DNA of 64,000 nt, taken from Clostridia bacterium (GTDB lineage: Bacteria; Bacillota; Clostridia; Oscillospirales; Acutalibacteraceae). Under the pieces are notes generated by a model. It saw only the letters and a list, made by a program, of their open reading frames with translations, ran no database searches and was not told the origin of the DNA. Shown piece after piece: positions 1 to 12,368 of the stretch. The stretch spans positions 164,171 through 228,170 of the forward strand of contig JAKSQM010000003.1 of the NCBI GenBank assembly GCA_024404115.1, written 5' to 3'. The position numbers and the translations under genes were made by a program. Each line of letters opens with the position of its first letter. Within the stretch, counting starts at the first letter, position 1.

Positions 1-115
1 AGGTCTTTTTGATAAGGTAATTCAGATTAAAAACAATGTTACAAATGAAAATGCCGCAGATATTGACCTTTATGATAATGAAATTAAATCAGTGCTTTCA
101 GGCATCAGAGAGTAA
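1..115 (+). CDS. atpA: V-type ATPase subunit A, C-terminal fragment
   Basis: The window opens inside a reading frame that reads from base 2 to a TAA at 113-115 and gives about 37 residues ending LSGIRE. It lies 12 bases before the start of the B subunit, and in clostridial V-type ATPase operons the catalytic A subunit precedes B and D. The assignment therefore rests mainly on position; the fragment is too short to show the nucleotide-binding motifs. In the complex, subunit A is the catalytic ATP site of the V1 head, driving H+ or Na+ transport across the membrane. Confidence 0.7.
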   Translation, partial: GLFDKVIQIKNNVTNENAADIDLYDNEIKSVLSGIRE

Positions 116-127
116 GGGGGAGCTTAA

Positions 128-1495
128 ATGATAATAGAATACAGCGGATTAAGAGAAATCAACGGCTCTCTCGTTGTTCTTGACGGTGTTAAAGGTGCTT
201 CTTATGACGAAATGGTTGAGCTTCGCCTTGATAACGGAACTGTCAGAACAGGCAGAATCGTTCAGATTGAGGGCGAAAGAGTTGTTGTTCAGGTCTTTGA
301 GGGCACAAAAGGTATTTCACTTGTAAATACCAACACCTCTTTCAAGGGTCATCCCATTGAATTAAGCCTTTCACCCGAAATTATGGGTCGAGTTTTTGAC
401 GGACTTGGCAGACCTGCTGACGGTTTGGGTGAGGTTTATCCCGTTGAAAAAAGAGATGTAAACTCTTCACCAATCAACCCTGTTTCAAGAGTTTACCCCA
501 AGAACTACATCAACACAGGCATTTCTTCAATTGATGCACTGACAACTCTTATCAGAGGTCAGAAGCTGCCTATTTTCTCTGGCTCAGGTATGAAGCACAA
601 CGAGCTTGCCGTTCAGATTGTTAAGCAGGCATCTGTTGCAGACGGTGAAGATTTCGCAATCGTTTTTGCCGCCATGGGCGTTAAGAATGACGTTGCAGAT
701 TACTTCCGCCAGTCTTTTGAAAAGGCAAATGTTATGGACAGGGTTGTTATGTTCCTCAACCGTTCAAATGACCCCATTATTGAAAGAATTATTACACCCC
801 GATGTGCTCTTACTGCGGCTGAATACCTTGCTTTTGAGCTTAATATGAATATCCTTGTTATTTTAACGGATATGACATCTTATGCCGAGGCTCTTCGTGA
901 ATTCAGCTCATCAAAGGGTGAAATCCCCGGCAGAAAGGGCTACCCCGGTTATCTTTATTCTGACCTTGCTTCAATTTATGAAAGAGCAGGTATCATCAAT
1001 TCATCAAAAGGCTCTGTTACACAGATTCCCATTCTCACAATGCCCAATGATGATATTAACCATCCTATTCCCGACCTTACAGGCTACATCACAGAGGGTC
1101 AGATAGTTCTTGACAGAACTCTTGATTCTGTTGGAATTTATCCTCCCATCGGTGTTCTTGCTTCACTTTCCCGTCTTATGAAAGACGGTATCGGCGCAGG
1201 CTACACAAGAGAGGACCACGCAAAGCTCTCTGACCAGCTTTTCTCATGCTACGCTATGGTGCAGGATGCAAAATCACTTGCAGGTGTTATCGGTGAAGAT
1301 GAGCTTTCTGCAAAGGATAAGCGAATCCTTGAATTTGGCAAACGCTTTGAAAGCGAATTTATTGCACAGAGCCAGTCAGAAAACAGAACGATTCTTCAGA
1401 CTCTTGAGCTTGGCTGGGATTTGTTAAGAATGTTACCAAGAGAAGACCTTGACCGAATTGATGATAAAACATATCAGAAATATTATCTTAAATAA
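128..1495 (+). CDS. atpB: V-type ATP synthase subunit B
   Basis: A 455-residue protein of normal length for the non-catalytic B subunit of bacterial V/A-type ATPases. The loop that is a Walker A motif in subunit A reads [11 protein letters not shown] here, as is typical of B, and the segment [14 protein letters not shown] (about 248-261) is the conserved B-subunit/ATPase signature. It forms the alternating hexamer with subunit A in the V1 head and contributes to the nucleotide interface. The ATG at 128 follows a GGGGGAG ribosome site. It is followed after 21 bases by subunit D, so the A-B-D order of the Enterococcus/Clostridium operon is kept. Confidence 0.96.
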   Translation: MIIEYSGLREINGSLVVLDGVKGASYDEMVELRLDNGTVRTGRIVQIEGERVVVQVFEGTKGISLVNTNTSFKGHPIELSLSPEIMGRVFDGLGRPADGLGEVYPVEKRDVNSSPINPVSRVYPKNYINTGISSIDALTTLIRGQKLPIFSGSGMKHNELAVQIVKQASVADGEDFAIVFAAMGVKNDVADYFRQSFEKANVMDRVVMFLNRSNDPIIERIITPRCALTAAEYLAFELNMNILVILTDMTSYAEALREFSSSKGEIPGRKGYPGYLYSDLASIYERAGIINSSKGSVTQIPILTMPNDDINHPIPDLTGYITEGQIVLDRTLDSVGIYPPIGVLASLSRLMKDGIGAGYTREDHAKLSDQLFSCYAMVQDAKSLAGVIGEDELSAKDKRILEFGKRFESEFIAQSQSENRTILQTLELGWDLLRMLPREDLDRIDDKTYQKYYLK

Positions 1496-1516
1496 AAACG
1501 AAAGGAGTTGACGCAT

Positions 1517-2122
1517 ATGGCGCAGATATTTATTACAAAGAATAATCTGACAGCTCAAAAAAAATCTCTTGAGCTTGCAAAGCTTGGCTATGACCTTATG
1601 GACAGAAAAAGAAATATTCTCGTTCACGAAATGATGAGCCTTGCAGAGAAAGCGTCAACCATTCAGAAAGATATTGATGCCGCATATGTTCAGGCTTATG
1701 ATGCACTTGAAAAGGCATTTATGACCCTGGGCGATTGCAGTGTTTTTGCAGAATGTGTTCCTGTTGATAACAGCGTTGAGCTTAAAATCAGAACAGTTAT
1801 GGGCGTTGAGCTGCCGGAAATTTCAATCAGTGAAAAAACACCGAGGATTTACTACGGAATGAACGAAACCAATTCACAGCTTGATGAAGCATATATCCAG
1901 TTTGAAAAGGTTAAGGTTCTCACTGTTGAGCTGGCGCAGATTGAAAGTAGCGTTATGCGTCTTGCAGACGCTATTAAGAAAACACAGAAGCGCACCAACG
2001 CCCTGAGCAATATTATGATACCGAAATTTACGGCAACAATTAAATTTATTTCAGACGCTCTTGACGAAAAAGAAAGAGAAGATTTCTCAAGGCTGAAAGT
2101 TATAAAGCGTCAAAAACTTTAA
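1517..2122 (+). CDS. atpD: V-type ATP synthase subunit D
   Basis: A 201-residue, largely helical protein with the N-terminal pattern of subunit D (PTK/ITKNNLTAQKKSLELAKLGYDLMDRKRNIL) and a C-terminal helix (about 165-190) that pairs with the N-terminal one. Subunit D is the central stalk that turns inside the A3B3 head and couples ATP hydrolysis to ion transport. An in-frame TTG at 1508 would add three residues, but the AAAGGAG at 1501-1507 is spaced correctly for the ATG at 1517. It is the last ATPase gene here; a repeat-rich spacer follows. Confidence 0.95.
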   Translation: MAQIFITKNNLTAQKKSLELAKLGYDLMDRKRNILVHEMMSLAEKASTIQKDIDAAYVQAYDALEKAFMTLGDCSVFAECVPVDNSVELKIRTVMGVELPEISISEKTPRIYYGMNETNSQLDEAYIQFEKVKVLTVELAQIESSVMRLADAIKKTQKRTNALSNIMIPKFTATIKFISDALDEKEREDFSRLKVIKRQKL

Positions 2123-2126
2123 AGAC

Positions 2127-2478
2127 GGGCTGTTGCTTTTGGCGCAGACCAAAAACAAAGACGAAACAGTTATTAGACGGTTATGGAAACATATCCGTCT
2201 TTGTTTTTTAAGAATTTTTTCGCCTTAGCAGTATCAACATACAGCGTCAGACGAGAAAAATCCTTTCTGCATCCAAAATCGGCAGCCCTTTTGTTGGTTG
2301 CTTTTGGCGCAGAACGAAAAGAAAAAACTATTTAATGGCTATAAGATAAACCTTGTAGCCATTTTTCTTTTCTAAGAATTTTTTCGCCTTAGCAGTATCA
2401 ACATACAGCGTCAGGCGAGAAAAATCCTTTCTGCATCCAAAATCGGCAGCCCTTTTTGTTGACTGCTTTTGGCGCAGA
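2127..2478. repeat. Tandem repeat, 164-bp period, with variable hairpins
   Basis: Two nearly identical blocks, 2209-2313 and 2373-2478, differ at only a few positions. A third partial block (TGCTTTTGGCGCAGACC) lies at about 2134-2150. Between blocks sit different self-complementary segments: one with AAAAACAAAGACG (from 2149) pairing with CGTCTTTGTTTTT (to 2208), and one with an inner stem ATGGCTA/TAGCCAT (2334-2362). The first can act as the terminator of the ATPase operon. On the minus strand each block stays open and reads ...DFSRLTLYVDTAKAKKFL followed by a different tail, but neither frame has ATG, GTG or TTG. This stretch (2123-2551) holds no gene I can support. Confidence 0.8.
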
Positions 2479-2551
2479 CCTATATAAAAAATCTGGAGTA
2501 CTTTTGCGCTCCTTCTTTATTTGCAATTTTTTAACAAATTTCCCTCCCAAA

Positions 2552-2580
2552 TTGACAATAATAATCATTGTTGGTATAAT
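2552..2580 (+). promoter_or_regulatory. Sigma-A promoter of the galactosidase operon
   Basis: TTGACA (2552-2557), a 17-bp spacer and TATAAT (2575-2580): a perfect consensus promoter. Transcription would start near 2587, about 20 bases before the HAD gene, leaving a very short leader with the GAGGTG ribosome site. Confidence 0.88.
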
Positions 2581-2608
2581 ATTTTTAATTTCAAATGAGG
2601 TGATAACA

Positions 2609-6401
<3,793 letters not shown>

Positions 6402-6404
6402 ATT

Positions 6405-8408
6405 ATGGATAAATTTTTTAATCATATCGTCCACGGCGGGGATTACAACCCCGACCAGTGGATTAAAACAAAAGAAGTATGGGACGAAGATATGCGCCTT
6501 ATGAAGCTGGCACACATCAACTCCGCCACAATCAACATTTTTTCATGGGCAATGCTCGAACCGCAGGAGGGTGTCTATAACTTCCAGTGGCTTGACGAAA
6601 TTATGGATAAGCTCTACGAAAACGGCATTGATGTTATTCTTGCCACTCCCTCAGGTGCAAGACCCCCTTGGATGGCACAGAAATATCCCGAAGTTCTCCG
6701 TGTGGAAGAAAACGGAATCAGAAACGAATTTGGCGTAAGGCACAATCACTGCCTTACTTCGCCGATCTACCGCCAAAAGGTAAGAGAAATTAACCGAAAG
6801 CTTGCCGAACGCTACAAAAATCACCCTGCCCTTAAAATGTGGCATATTTCAAATGAATACAGCAGTGAATGTCATTGCGAGCTTTGTCAGGAGGCTTTCA
6901 GAAGCTGGGTCAAGGATTATTACAACGGTTCACTTGACGACCTTAACGAAAGATGGTGGAATGGCTTCTGGAGCCACACCCTCACCGATTGGAGTCAGAT
7001 CAGCTCACCAAAATCAAGAGGCGAAAACCATGTTTCTGCCCTCAAGCTTTGCTGGAAACGCTTTGTAACCGACAACCACATTTCTTTTTATGAAAACGAA
7101 ATCGCTCCTTTGAGAGAGATTACACCCACCATCCCCATAACCACCAACTTTATGAGAATGTATTCGGGCATAAATTATCAGAAATTCGCAAAGCATGTTG
7201 ACCTCATTGCGTGGGATAATTACCCGTTTTGGGATGAGGACGATACAGAAAAAATCGCAGTTGGCACAGCATTCTGCCACGATGTGAATCGCTCATTGCG
7301 TGGCGGTCAGCCATTCTTTATGATGGAAAGCACACCCTCAAATGCAAACTGGCACCCTGTGAATAAGCTCCACAAGCCAAACACACTGGGTCTTACCTCA
7401 ATTCAGGCAATTGCCCACGGTGCAGACAGTGTGCAGTATTTCCAGTGGAGAAAATCCCGTGGCGGACACGAAAAATATCACGGCGCAGTTGTTGACCATT
7501 GCGGACACGAAAACACAAGGGTTTTCAAAGAGGTTGCAGACCTTGGCGAAACTCTCGAAAAGCTCAGCAGCGTGGTTGGCGAAAGGTGCGAAAGCAAGGT
7601 TGCCGTTATCTGCGATTGGGAAAATATGTGGGCAACAGAGTATTTCTGCGGATACAACAACCTTCACAGGGATTATGTTGATGAGTGCATCAAATGGTAT
7701 AAGCCTTTCTGGAAGCGTGGCATCCCCGTTGATGTAATTTCAATGAATGATGATTTTAAGAAATATGACCTCGTTCTTGCTCCCTTTATGTATATGATAA
7801 ATAACGATACCGAGGGCAAAATCAAGAACTTCGTTGAAAACGGCGGTCAGTTTGTTATGACCTATTTAAGTGCCGTTGCAGATACTGACGACCGTTGCTT
7901 CTTTGGTGGACTTCCCTCCAACAGCCTTAAAGATGTTTTTGGCATCTGGTGCGAAGAAACAGACTCACTTCTTGAAAATTCCAATAACAAAGCCACATTT
8001 AACGGCAAAGAATATGATGTAAATGTTGTGTGCGATATTATCCACGCAAACACCGCCAAGGTGCTTGGTACATACGAAAGTGATTTCTATAAGGGTGAGC
8101 CGTCTGTAACTGTCAATAGCTGCGGCAAGGGCAAGGCATATTATGCCGCATTCAGAAATGATGGCGATTTCACAGACGATTTCTGCAAAATGCTCATTGA
8201 TGATATGGGCGTTTCAAGTGATGCAGATTTCGCTATCCCCAACGGCGTTGCAGCTAAAAAGAGAGGGGACTATACATTTATAATGAACTTCTCTGACGAA
8301 GAACGCACCGTTGACCTCGCAGGCGAATACGAAAATATCCTCACAGGCGAAAAATCAGCAGATAAAATCCACCTCCCCGTTCGTGGCTATGCGGTGGTTA
8401 AAAAATAA
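6405..8408 (+). CDS. Beta-galactosidase, glycoside hydrolase family 42
   Basis: A 667-residue protein of normal GH42 length: a TIM barrel (1-about 380), a trimerisation domain (about 390-590) and a short C-terminal beta domain. The N-terminal HGGDYNPDQW is typical. The acid/base Glu151 lies in WHISNEY, and the nucleophile Glu308 lies in FMMESTPSNANW. The cysteines around residues 155-161 (ECHCELC) match the metal-binding cluster of many GH42 enzymes. No signal peptide is seen. GH42 enzymes prefer beta-galactosides of plant or milk oligosaccharides, so this enzyme probably complements the GH2 enzyme in the same operon on different linkages. Start and operon spacing (3 bases) are clear. Confidence 0.94.
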   Translation: MDKFFNHIVHGGDYNPDQWIKTKEVWDEDMRLMKLAHINSATINIFSWAMLEPQEGVYNFQWLDEIMDKLYENGIDVILATPSGARPPWMAQKYPEVLRVEENGIRNEFGVRHNHCLTSPIYRQKVREINRKLAERYKNHPALKMWHISNEYSSECHCELCQEAFRSWVKDYYNGSLDDLNERWWNGFWSHTLTDWSQISSPKSRGENHVSALKLCWKRFVTDNHISFYENEIAPLREITPTIPITTNFMRMYSGINYQKFAKHVDLIAWDNYPFWDEDDTEKIAVGTAFCHDVNRSLRGGQPFFMMESTPSNANWHPVNKLHKPNTLGLTSIQAIAHGADSVQYFQWRKSRGGHEKYHGAVVDHCGHENTRVFKEVADLGETLEKLSSVVGERCESKVAVICDWENMWATEYFCGYNNLHRDYVDECIKWYKPFWKRGIPVDVISMNDDFKKYDLVLAPFMYMINNDTEGKIKNFVENGGQFVMTYLSAVADTDDRCFFGGLPSNSLKDVFGIWCEETDSLLENSNNKATFNGKEYDVNVVCDIIHANTAKVLGTYESDFYKGEPSVTVNSCGKGKAYYAAFRNDGDFTDDFCKMLIDDMGVSSDADFAIPNGVAAKKRGDYTFIMNFSDEERTVDLAGEYENILTGEKSADKIHLPVRGYAVVKK

Positions 8409-8432
8409 ATACCATTCTCCTACGTTTTAATT

Positions 8433-8470
8433 TGTGCAATTTATTCCGTTATTGTGCATATCATTCCGTT
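8433..8470 (+). promoter_or_regulatory. Direct repeats, probable LytTR operator
   Basis: Two direct copies of TGTGCA-N4-ATTCCGTT (8433-8450 and 8453-8470), exactly 20 bp apart, end 4 bp before the -35 box. LytTR regulators bind pairs of direct repeats about two helical turns apart upstream of the -35, so autoregulation of the next gene is likely. This is inferred from layout. Confidence 0.65.
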
Positions 8471-8474
8471 TTTA

Positions 8475-8503
8475 TTGACTATCAGCTTTTTAAGATGTAT
8501 ATT
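8475..8503 (+). promoter_or_regulatory. Promoter of the LytTR gene
   Basis: TTGACT (8475-8480), a 17-bp spacer and TATATT (8498-8503), placed just after the direct repeats. The start of transcription would be near 8510, directly before the GGGAGGTG ribosome site. Confidence 0.78.
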
Positions 8504-8523
8504 AGTTTACGGGAGGTGCCAAT

Positions 8524-8970
8524 ATGAGAATAAAGTTAAAACTGAATCCCGACAGGGTGGAAGCCACACGCAATGAACTTACAGCGTTGGGGATTGAAAT
8601 CAGCGAAACCGCAGATTTGATTCTGACAGAAGAAAATTATAACGAAGGCAAGCTTCTCTGCCGTAAAGATGATGACCGTTTTCTTGTATCAATCGAAGAT
8701 ATTATTTATATTGAAACACTGGGCAAGGATGTTTTTGTTTACACAGAAAACGACAGGTATTCCACGGCTGTGCGCCTGTATGTATTGGAAAGAACCCTCC
8801 CTGCTGAAAAGTTTATACGAATCAGCAATTCTGTGATTATAAACCGAAATGCCATAAAAAAGATTCGACCTGCATTAAGTCAGAAGTTTTATCTGACACT
8901 TAAAAATGATGCTGTTGTTGATGTTACCCGTTCATACTATATCCGTTTCAAGGATTATTATGGCATATGA
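8524..8970 (+). CDS. LytTR-domain transcriptional regulator, stand-alone
   Basis: A 148-residue protein with a short N-terminal region (1-45) and a LytTR DNA-binding domain (about 46-146). The domain's hallmarks are seen in DIIYIET, the RLYVLERTLP segment, FIRISNSVIINRNAI and the final strand. It has no receiver domain, so it belongs to the single-domain LytTR class that is usually controlled by a partner membrane protein rather than by phosphorylation. The next gene, 12 bases downstream with its own GAGGAGG site, encodes a two-helix membrane protein and is the obvious partner. The direct repeats upstream suggest self-regulation. Confidence 0.88.
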   Translation: MRIKLKLNPDRVEATRNELTALGIEISETADLILTEENYNEGKLLCRKDDDRFLVSIEDIIYIETLGKDVFVYTENDRYSTAVRLYVLERTLPAEKFIRISNSVIINRNAIKKIRPALSQKFYLTLKNDAVVDVTRSYYIRFKDYYGI

Positions 8971-8982
8971 GGAGGTAAAGAA

Positions 8983-9747
8983 ATGTTCAATATTTCAAGA
9001 ATTATTTTTCTGATTGCGATTGTTGCGGTGCTTGTGGTGGCTGTGTATTACATTTTCTATTCCCGCCGTATCAATGCAAAAATTGCAAAGGGAGAAATTG
9101 AGGGAAGACGCTTAATTGATATTCCCAGTGTGGTTTGTTCGGTGATTATCGTTGCTTTGATAGCTTACGGTGTGATTGTTACCGCTGCTTTAATGACAAA
9201 AGAAAAGCAGCCTGTTACAGAAAATCGAAATAGTTTTTCTGTCATTGATTTGTCAGACTATACTTATAGTGCCTATAATGGCAATCTTGTTGATAAAGAC
9301 GCTTCGTATGCCAAAAGCTATTCAAAAGAAAGCAATGATGGCTATGAGAAAAGCGTTTCACAGGATGGAGATTTTACTTTCACCGTATTCACCCGAACAG
9401 GTGTTCACGATAATTATCACCCCGATTTCTTCTGCTTTATAGATTACACTGGCAAAAAGTCCTCAGAGCTTTCCATGTATGAGTCATACGGATTTTCAAA
9501 TTCTCCTACAAAAGACAGCGGCGGTGAAGTGGGCTCAGGCGGCGGCTATATTAAAGATAGCTCTCTTGTAATAGGGAATATAAATGATGACGATTCCTTT
9601 AAGATTACTTTGTCGCTTCTTGACGGCAAGGGAGAAGAAGAGTATTTTGAAGCCGACAGCAAAGCTTATAAAGAAGATAAGGGCAATTTCCCATCCGCAG
9701 CGGATTATGCTTTATCAAAAAGCAGTGTTGTAATTACTGTGAAATGA
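8983..9747 (+). CDS. Membrane protein with extracellular domain, LytTR partner candidate
   Basis: A 254-residue protein that I do not recognise as a named family. Visible are two hydrophobic segments (about 5-27 and 49-71) joined by a short basic loop (YSRRINAKIAKGEIEGRR), then about 180 hydrophilic residues that should lie outside the cell. The outer part is rich in Ser, Asp and Tyr and contains a Gly-rich stretch (SGGEVGSGGGYIKDSS). It is not the four-helix DUF3021 protein that often accompanies LytTR genes. Position directly behind the LytTR gene suggests it senses an outside signal or restrains the regulator; this is inference. Confidence 0.6.
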   Translation: MFNISRIIFLIAIVAVLVVAVYYIFYSRRINAKIAKGEIEGRRLIDIPSVVCSVIIVALIAYGVIVTAALMTKEKQPVTENRNSFSVIDLSDYTYSAYNGNLVDKDASYAKSYSKESNDGYEKSVSQDGDFTFTVFTRTGVHDNYHPDFFCFIDYTGKKSSELSMYESYGFSNSPTKDSGGEVGSGGGYIKDSSLVIGNINDDDSFKITLSLLDGKGEEEYFEADSKAYKEDKGNFPSAADYALSKSSVVITVK

Positions 9748-9814
9748 ATTGAAACACATATTCTATTTGTGTATATAAAAATCAAGGCATTGATAAATCA
9801 GAAATTGTCAATAT

Positions 9815-9912
9815 AAAGCCTCCCTTGGGGGAGGTGGCAAAATCTTTGATTTTGACGGTGGGGGTAACCCCCTCAGTCTGCTCCGCAGACAGCTCCCCGA
9901 AGGGGCGCCTTT
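9815..9912 (+). repeat. MITE-like dispersed repeat, full copy
   Basis: A roughly 98-bp element with imperfect terminal inverted repeats (AAAGCCTCCCTTGGGGGAG at the left, the complement of AAAGGCGCCCCTTCGGGGAG at the right) and a centre containing GGCAAAATCTTTGATTTTGACGG. Its left half recurs at 35785-35831 and 46854-46901. No reading frame. Confidence 0.75.
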
Positions 9913-9941
9913 GTTTCTGCAAATCTTAATTATCAAAACAA

Positions 9942-9980
9942 AACACCTGCTGAAAGAGTGCGTTTCTTTCAGCAGGTGTT
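9942..9980 (-). terminator. Rho-independent terminator, bidirectional
   Basis: A perfect 15-bp stem (9942-9956 with 9966-9980; AACACCTGCTGAAAG) with a 9-base loop. On the minus strand it follows rhaA by 16 bases and runs into a T-rich tract; it can also end plus-strand transcripts. Confidence 0.9.
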
Positions 9981-9996
9981 ATTTTATATATAATGT

Positions 9997-11244
9997 TTAT
10001 CTTTTCAGCAGAACGTCATTTTCGTATGCTTTGATTTCATCATACCAGCTTTCGTCAGCTGTGATGTTCTGACGGGCGCAGAACTCTGCCCAAACATCAG
10101 CATAAGGATAGAATTTATACTCTTCGCTCAGTGCAAGAACCTTTGTGAAGTCAGCCTCATCCTGTGCCTTTTTAAGCTCCTCATAGGGGATAAGCATTGC
10201 GCAGAGAAGAGCTTTTCTCAGGTTTCTTGAACCGATTACCCAAGCGGCAATTCTGTTGATTGAAGCATCAAAATAGTCAAGCGCAATAAACACCTTGTCA
10301 AGTGCATCACAGCGGATAATCTCTTTTGCAATTTCCTTTGTTTCGTCATCAAAAATTACAACATGGTCGCTGTCCCAACGAACAGGGCGGGTAACATGAA
10401 GTGCAATCTTCTCATTAAAAAGAAGCAAAGAGGGGATTTTATCTGAAACGACCTCTGTGGGGTGGTAATGACCGTTATCCATAAGGGGAGTGATGCCCTT
10501 GTAATCTGAATATGAAAGGCAGAATTCAGCAGAACCAACAGTGTATGACTCAAGACCGATGCCGAAAACCTTTGACTCGAGTGTAACATAAACCTTGCTC
10601 TTGTCATAAGGCTCTGCAAGAATCTCGTCAAGTGATTTCTTAAATCTTGCTCTTGGTGCAAGGCGGTCAGCAGGAATATCCTTGTATCCGTCGGGAATCC
10701 AGAAGTTGATAACGCAGGGGATGCCTGTTTCTGTTGCAAAATATTCAGCAATCTTTATGCAGGCTTTGCCGTGGCGAACCCAGAATGCACGAACCTCTTC
10801 GTCGGGTGAAGAAAGTGTAAGGTTATCCTTAACCATTGCGTGTGAAAAGAATGTGGGGTTAAAGTCAATGCCCATTCCACGCTCTTTTGCAAAGTCAACC
10901 CATTTTTTGAAGTGCTTTGGCTCAAGAGCATCTCTGTCTGCAAATTCGCCATCCTCAAAAATAGCGTAGCTTGCGTGAAGATTCAGCTTGTTTTTGCCCG
11001 GCATAAAAGAAAATGCCTTGTCAAGGTCAGCCATAAGCTCTGCGGGGCTTGTTGCCTTGCCTGGGTAGTTGCCGGTTGTCTGGATTCCGCCAGAAAGTGC
11101 CTCACGGCTGTCAAATCCTGTAACATCATCGCCCTGCCAGCAGTGAAGTGAAACAGTAACATCACTGAGCTTTTTTATAACTTCTTCTGTGTCAATGCCG
11201 ATTTTGGCATACATATCTTTTGCGTATTCGTAACGGTTGCTCAT
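9997..11244 (-). CDS. rhaA: L-rhamnose isomerase
   Basis: A 415-residue protein of normal RhaA length. It converts L-rhamnose to L-rhamnulose with a divalent metal in a TIM barrel. Family landmarks include VSLHCWQGDDVTGF near the N-terminus, SGGIQTTGNYPGKA, LNLHASYA, GMGIDFNPTFFSH, the VINFWIPDG segment, and the metal-ligand stretches VTLESKVF and PLMDNGHYHPTE. The usual partners (rhamnulokinase, rhamnulose-1-phosphate aldolase, a regulator) are not in this window, so the gene stands apart from a full pathway operon. A terminator hairpin lies only 21 bases upstream of its start, between it and the BMP-lipoprotein gene, with no evident promoter in between. Confidence 0.96.
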   Translation of the reverse strand: MSNRYEYAKDMYAKIGIDTEEVIKKLSDVTVSLHCWQGDDVTGFDSREALSGGIQTTGNYPGKATSPAELMADLDKAFSFMPGKNKLNLHASYAIFEDGEFADRDALEPKHFKKWVDFAKERGMGIDFNPTFFSHAMVKDNLTLSSPDEEVRAFWVRHGKACIKIAEYFATETGIPCVINFWIPDGYKDIPADRLAPRARFKKSLDEILAEPYDKSKVYVTLESKVFGIGLESYTVGSAEFCLSYSDYKGITPLMDNGHYHPTEVVSDKIPSLLLFNEKIALHVTRPVRWDSDHVVIFDDETKEIAKEIIRCDALDKVFIALDYFDASINRIAAWVIGSRNLRKALLCAMLIPYEELKKAQDEADFTKVLALSEEYKFYPYADVWAEFCARQNITADESWYDEIKAYENDVLLKR

Positions 11245-11264
11245 AATATAAACTCCTTTTAATT

Positions 11265-11293
11265 AAAAATGCCCCGTTTGACAGGGGCATTTT
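11265..11293 (-). terminator. Terminator between the BMP lipoprotein gene and rhaA
   Basis: Stem AAAATGCCCC with GGGGCATTTT around an 8-base loop; on the minus strand it is followed by TTTTTAATT. It lies downstream of the BMP gene and ends just before the ribosome site of rhaA, so rhaA must be transcribed by read-through or from a start I cannot see. Confidence 0.83.
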
Positions 11294-11313
11294 GTTATTT
11301 TGTTTTGATTTGA

Positions 11314-12342
11314 TTAAAGAACAGTAACGTTTGAAGCAAGCTTCTCTGAATCAACCTTGATTGAGTCGCCCTTGAGGAACTTATCCTTCTGAGCGTCAAC
11401 AGCTGACTTAACTTTTTCATCTGTTGAGGGGAATACATCAAACACGCCGTCTTTAATGCCCCATGTGTATTTAGCAAGGTCTGCAAAGCTTTCGTTAACA
11501 GTGTTAAGAACAATCTTTGTGTAAAGGTAATCAAAGTTGTATGCTGTGCCTGTAACAAATTCGTTGCCGTCTTTGCCAATCTTGTTAACTGTCATAGCAG
11601 ATGCCATTGATTCGGGAACAGTGAAGAATTTTTCGCCTGTTTCTTCATCCTTAACATAGTTTGTTGAATATACAACATCACAGCCCTTTTCAGTTGCCTT
11701 GTCGATACCAGCCTTAACATCCTCTGTTGATGTAAGGAAAATCTTAGCGTCAGATTTAACGCTCTTTGCACCCTCAGCGAATGCGTTGATGTCAGCGTTG
11801 AATACTGTGCCGTATGTCATATCTGCAACATAAGCGATTTTGCCTGATTCTGTTGAAAGACCAGCTGCGATACCTGCAAGATATTCAGCCTCATACTTGC
11901 CTATATTAAGGATAGCAAGGTTATCTTTAACAGAGCCCTCTTTTGCAACATCGCCGGGGCAAACAAAGAAGATGTTGCTGTTTTCTGCAGCGTACTTTGC
12001 AAACTCGTTTGCATATGAGGGGTCAACGCCAACGATAAGGCGGCAGCCTCTTGCAATAAGGTCTGCAATTGCAGTTTCCATTTTCTTGGCATCGCCTGCG
12101 GTAACATCTTTTTCAATTGTTACCTGACCGTCGCCAGCGCCTGCAAGCTTGTAGGCTGATTTGAACTGTTCGTACTGAAGAGCTGAATATGCGTCTTCGT
12201 CAACATCACCTGTTGCAATAAAGCCGATATTGATTGTGCCTATATCAAGCATTGCTTCAGCCTCTTCGTTGCTACAGGCTGCGAAGCAGAGTATCATGGC
12301 AATCACAAGAAATATAGCGGTTAATTTTTTTGCAAGATTCAT
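11314..12342 (-). CDS. BMP-family substrate-binding lipoprotein
   Basis: A 342-residue lipoprotein. The signal peptide (about 1-22) ends in the lipobox FAAC, with Cys22 as the lipidated residue. The mature part has the two-lobed periplasmic-binding fold of the basic membrane protein (BMP/Med/TmpC) family, with GFIATGDVDEDAYSALQYEQFK near the start and GKIAYVADMTYGTVFNADINAFAEGAKS in the middle. Relatives bind purine nucleosides for an ABC importer. The permease and ATPase genes are not nearby, so it either works with a transporter encoded elsewhere or acts as a sensor. The AGGAGG ribosome site fixes the ATG at 12342. Confidence 0.88.
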   Translation of the reverse strand: MNLAKKLTAIFLVIAMILCFAACSNEEAEAMLDIGTINIGFIATGDVDEDAYSALQYEQFKSAYKLAGAGDGQVTIEKDVTAGDAKKMETAIADLIARGCRLIVGVDPSYANEFAKYAAENSNIFFVCPGDVAKEGSVKDNLAILNIGKYEAEYLAGIAAGLSTESGKIAYVADMTYGTVFNADINAFAEGAKSVKSDAKIFLTSTEDVKAGIDKATEKGCDVVYSTNYVKDEETGEKFFTVPESMASAMTVNKIGKDGNEFVTGTAYNFDYLYTKIVLNTVNESFADLAKYTWGIKDGVFDVFPSTDEKVKSAVDAQKDKFLKGDSIKVDSEKLASNVTVL

Positions 12343-12368
12343 AAATCTTACCTCCTGAAGGAAGATAT

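Noticed and set aside
2127-2478. Repeats as a CRISPR array
   Set aside because: The constant blocks are about 105 bp, there are only two full copies, and the segments between are self-complementary rather than spacer-like; no cas genes are near.
2328-2500. Small minus-strand genes in the tandem repeat
   Set aside because: The frames are open and similar to each other, but contain no ATG, GTG or TTG start and no ribosome site, so I treat them as remnants.
9815-9912. Insertion sequence
   Set aside because: It has inverted ends but is only about 98 bp, has no transposase frame, and no clear target duplication is seen.
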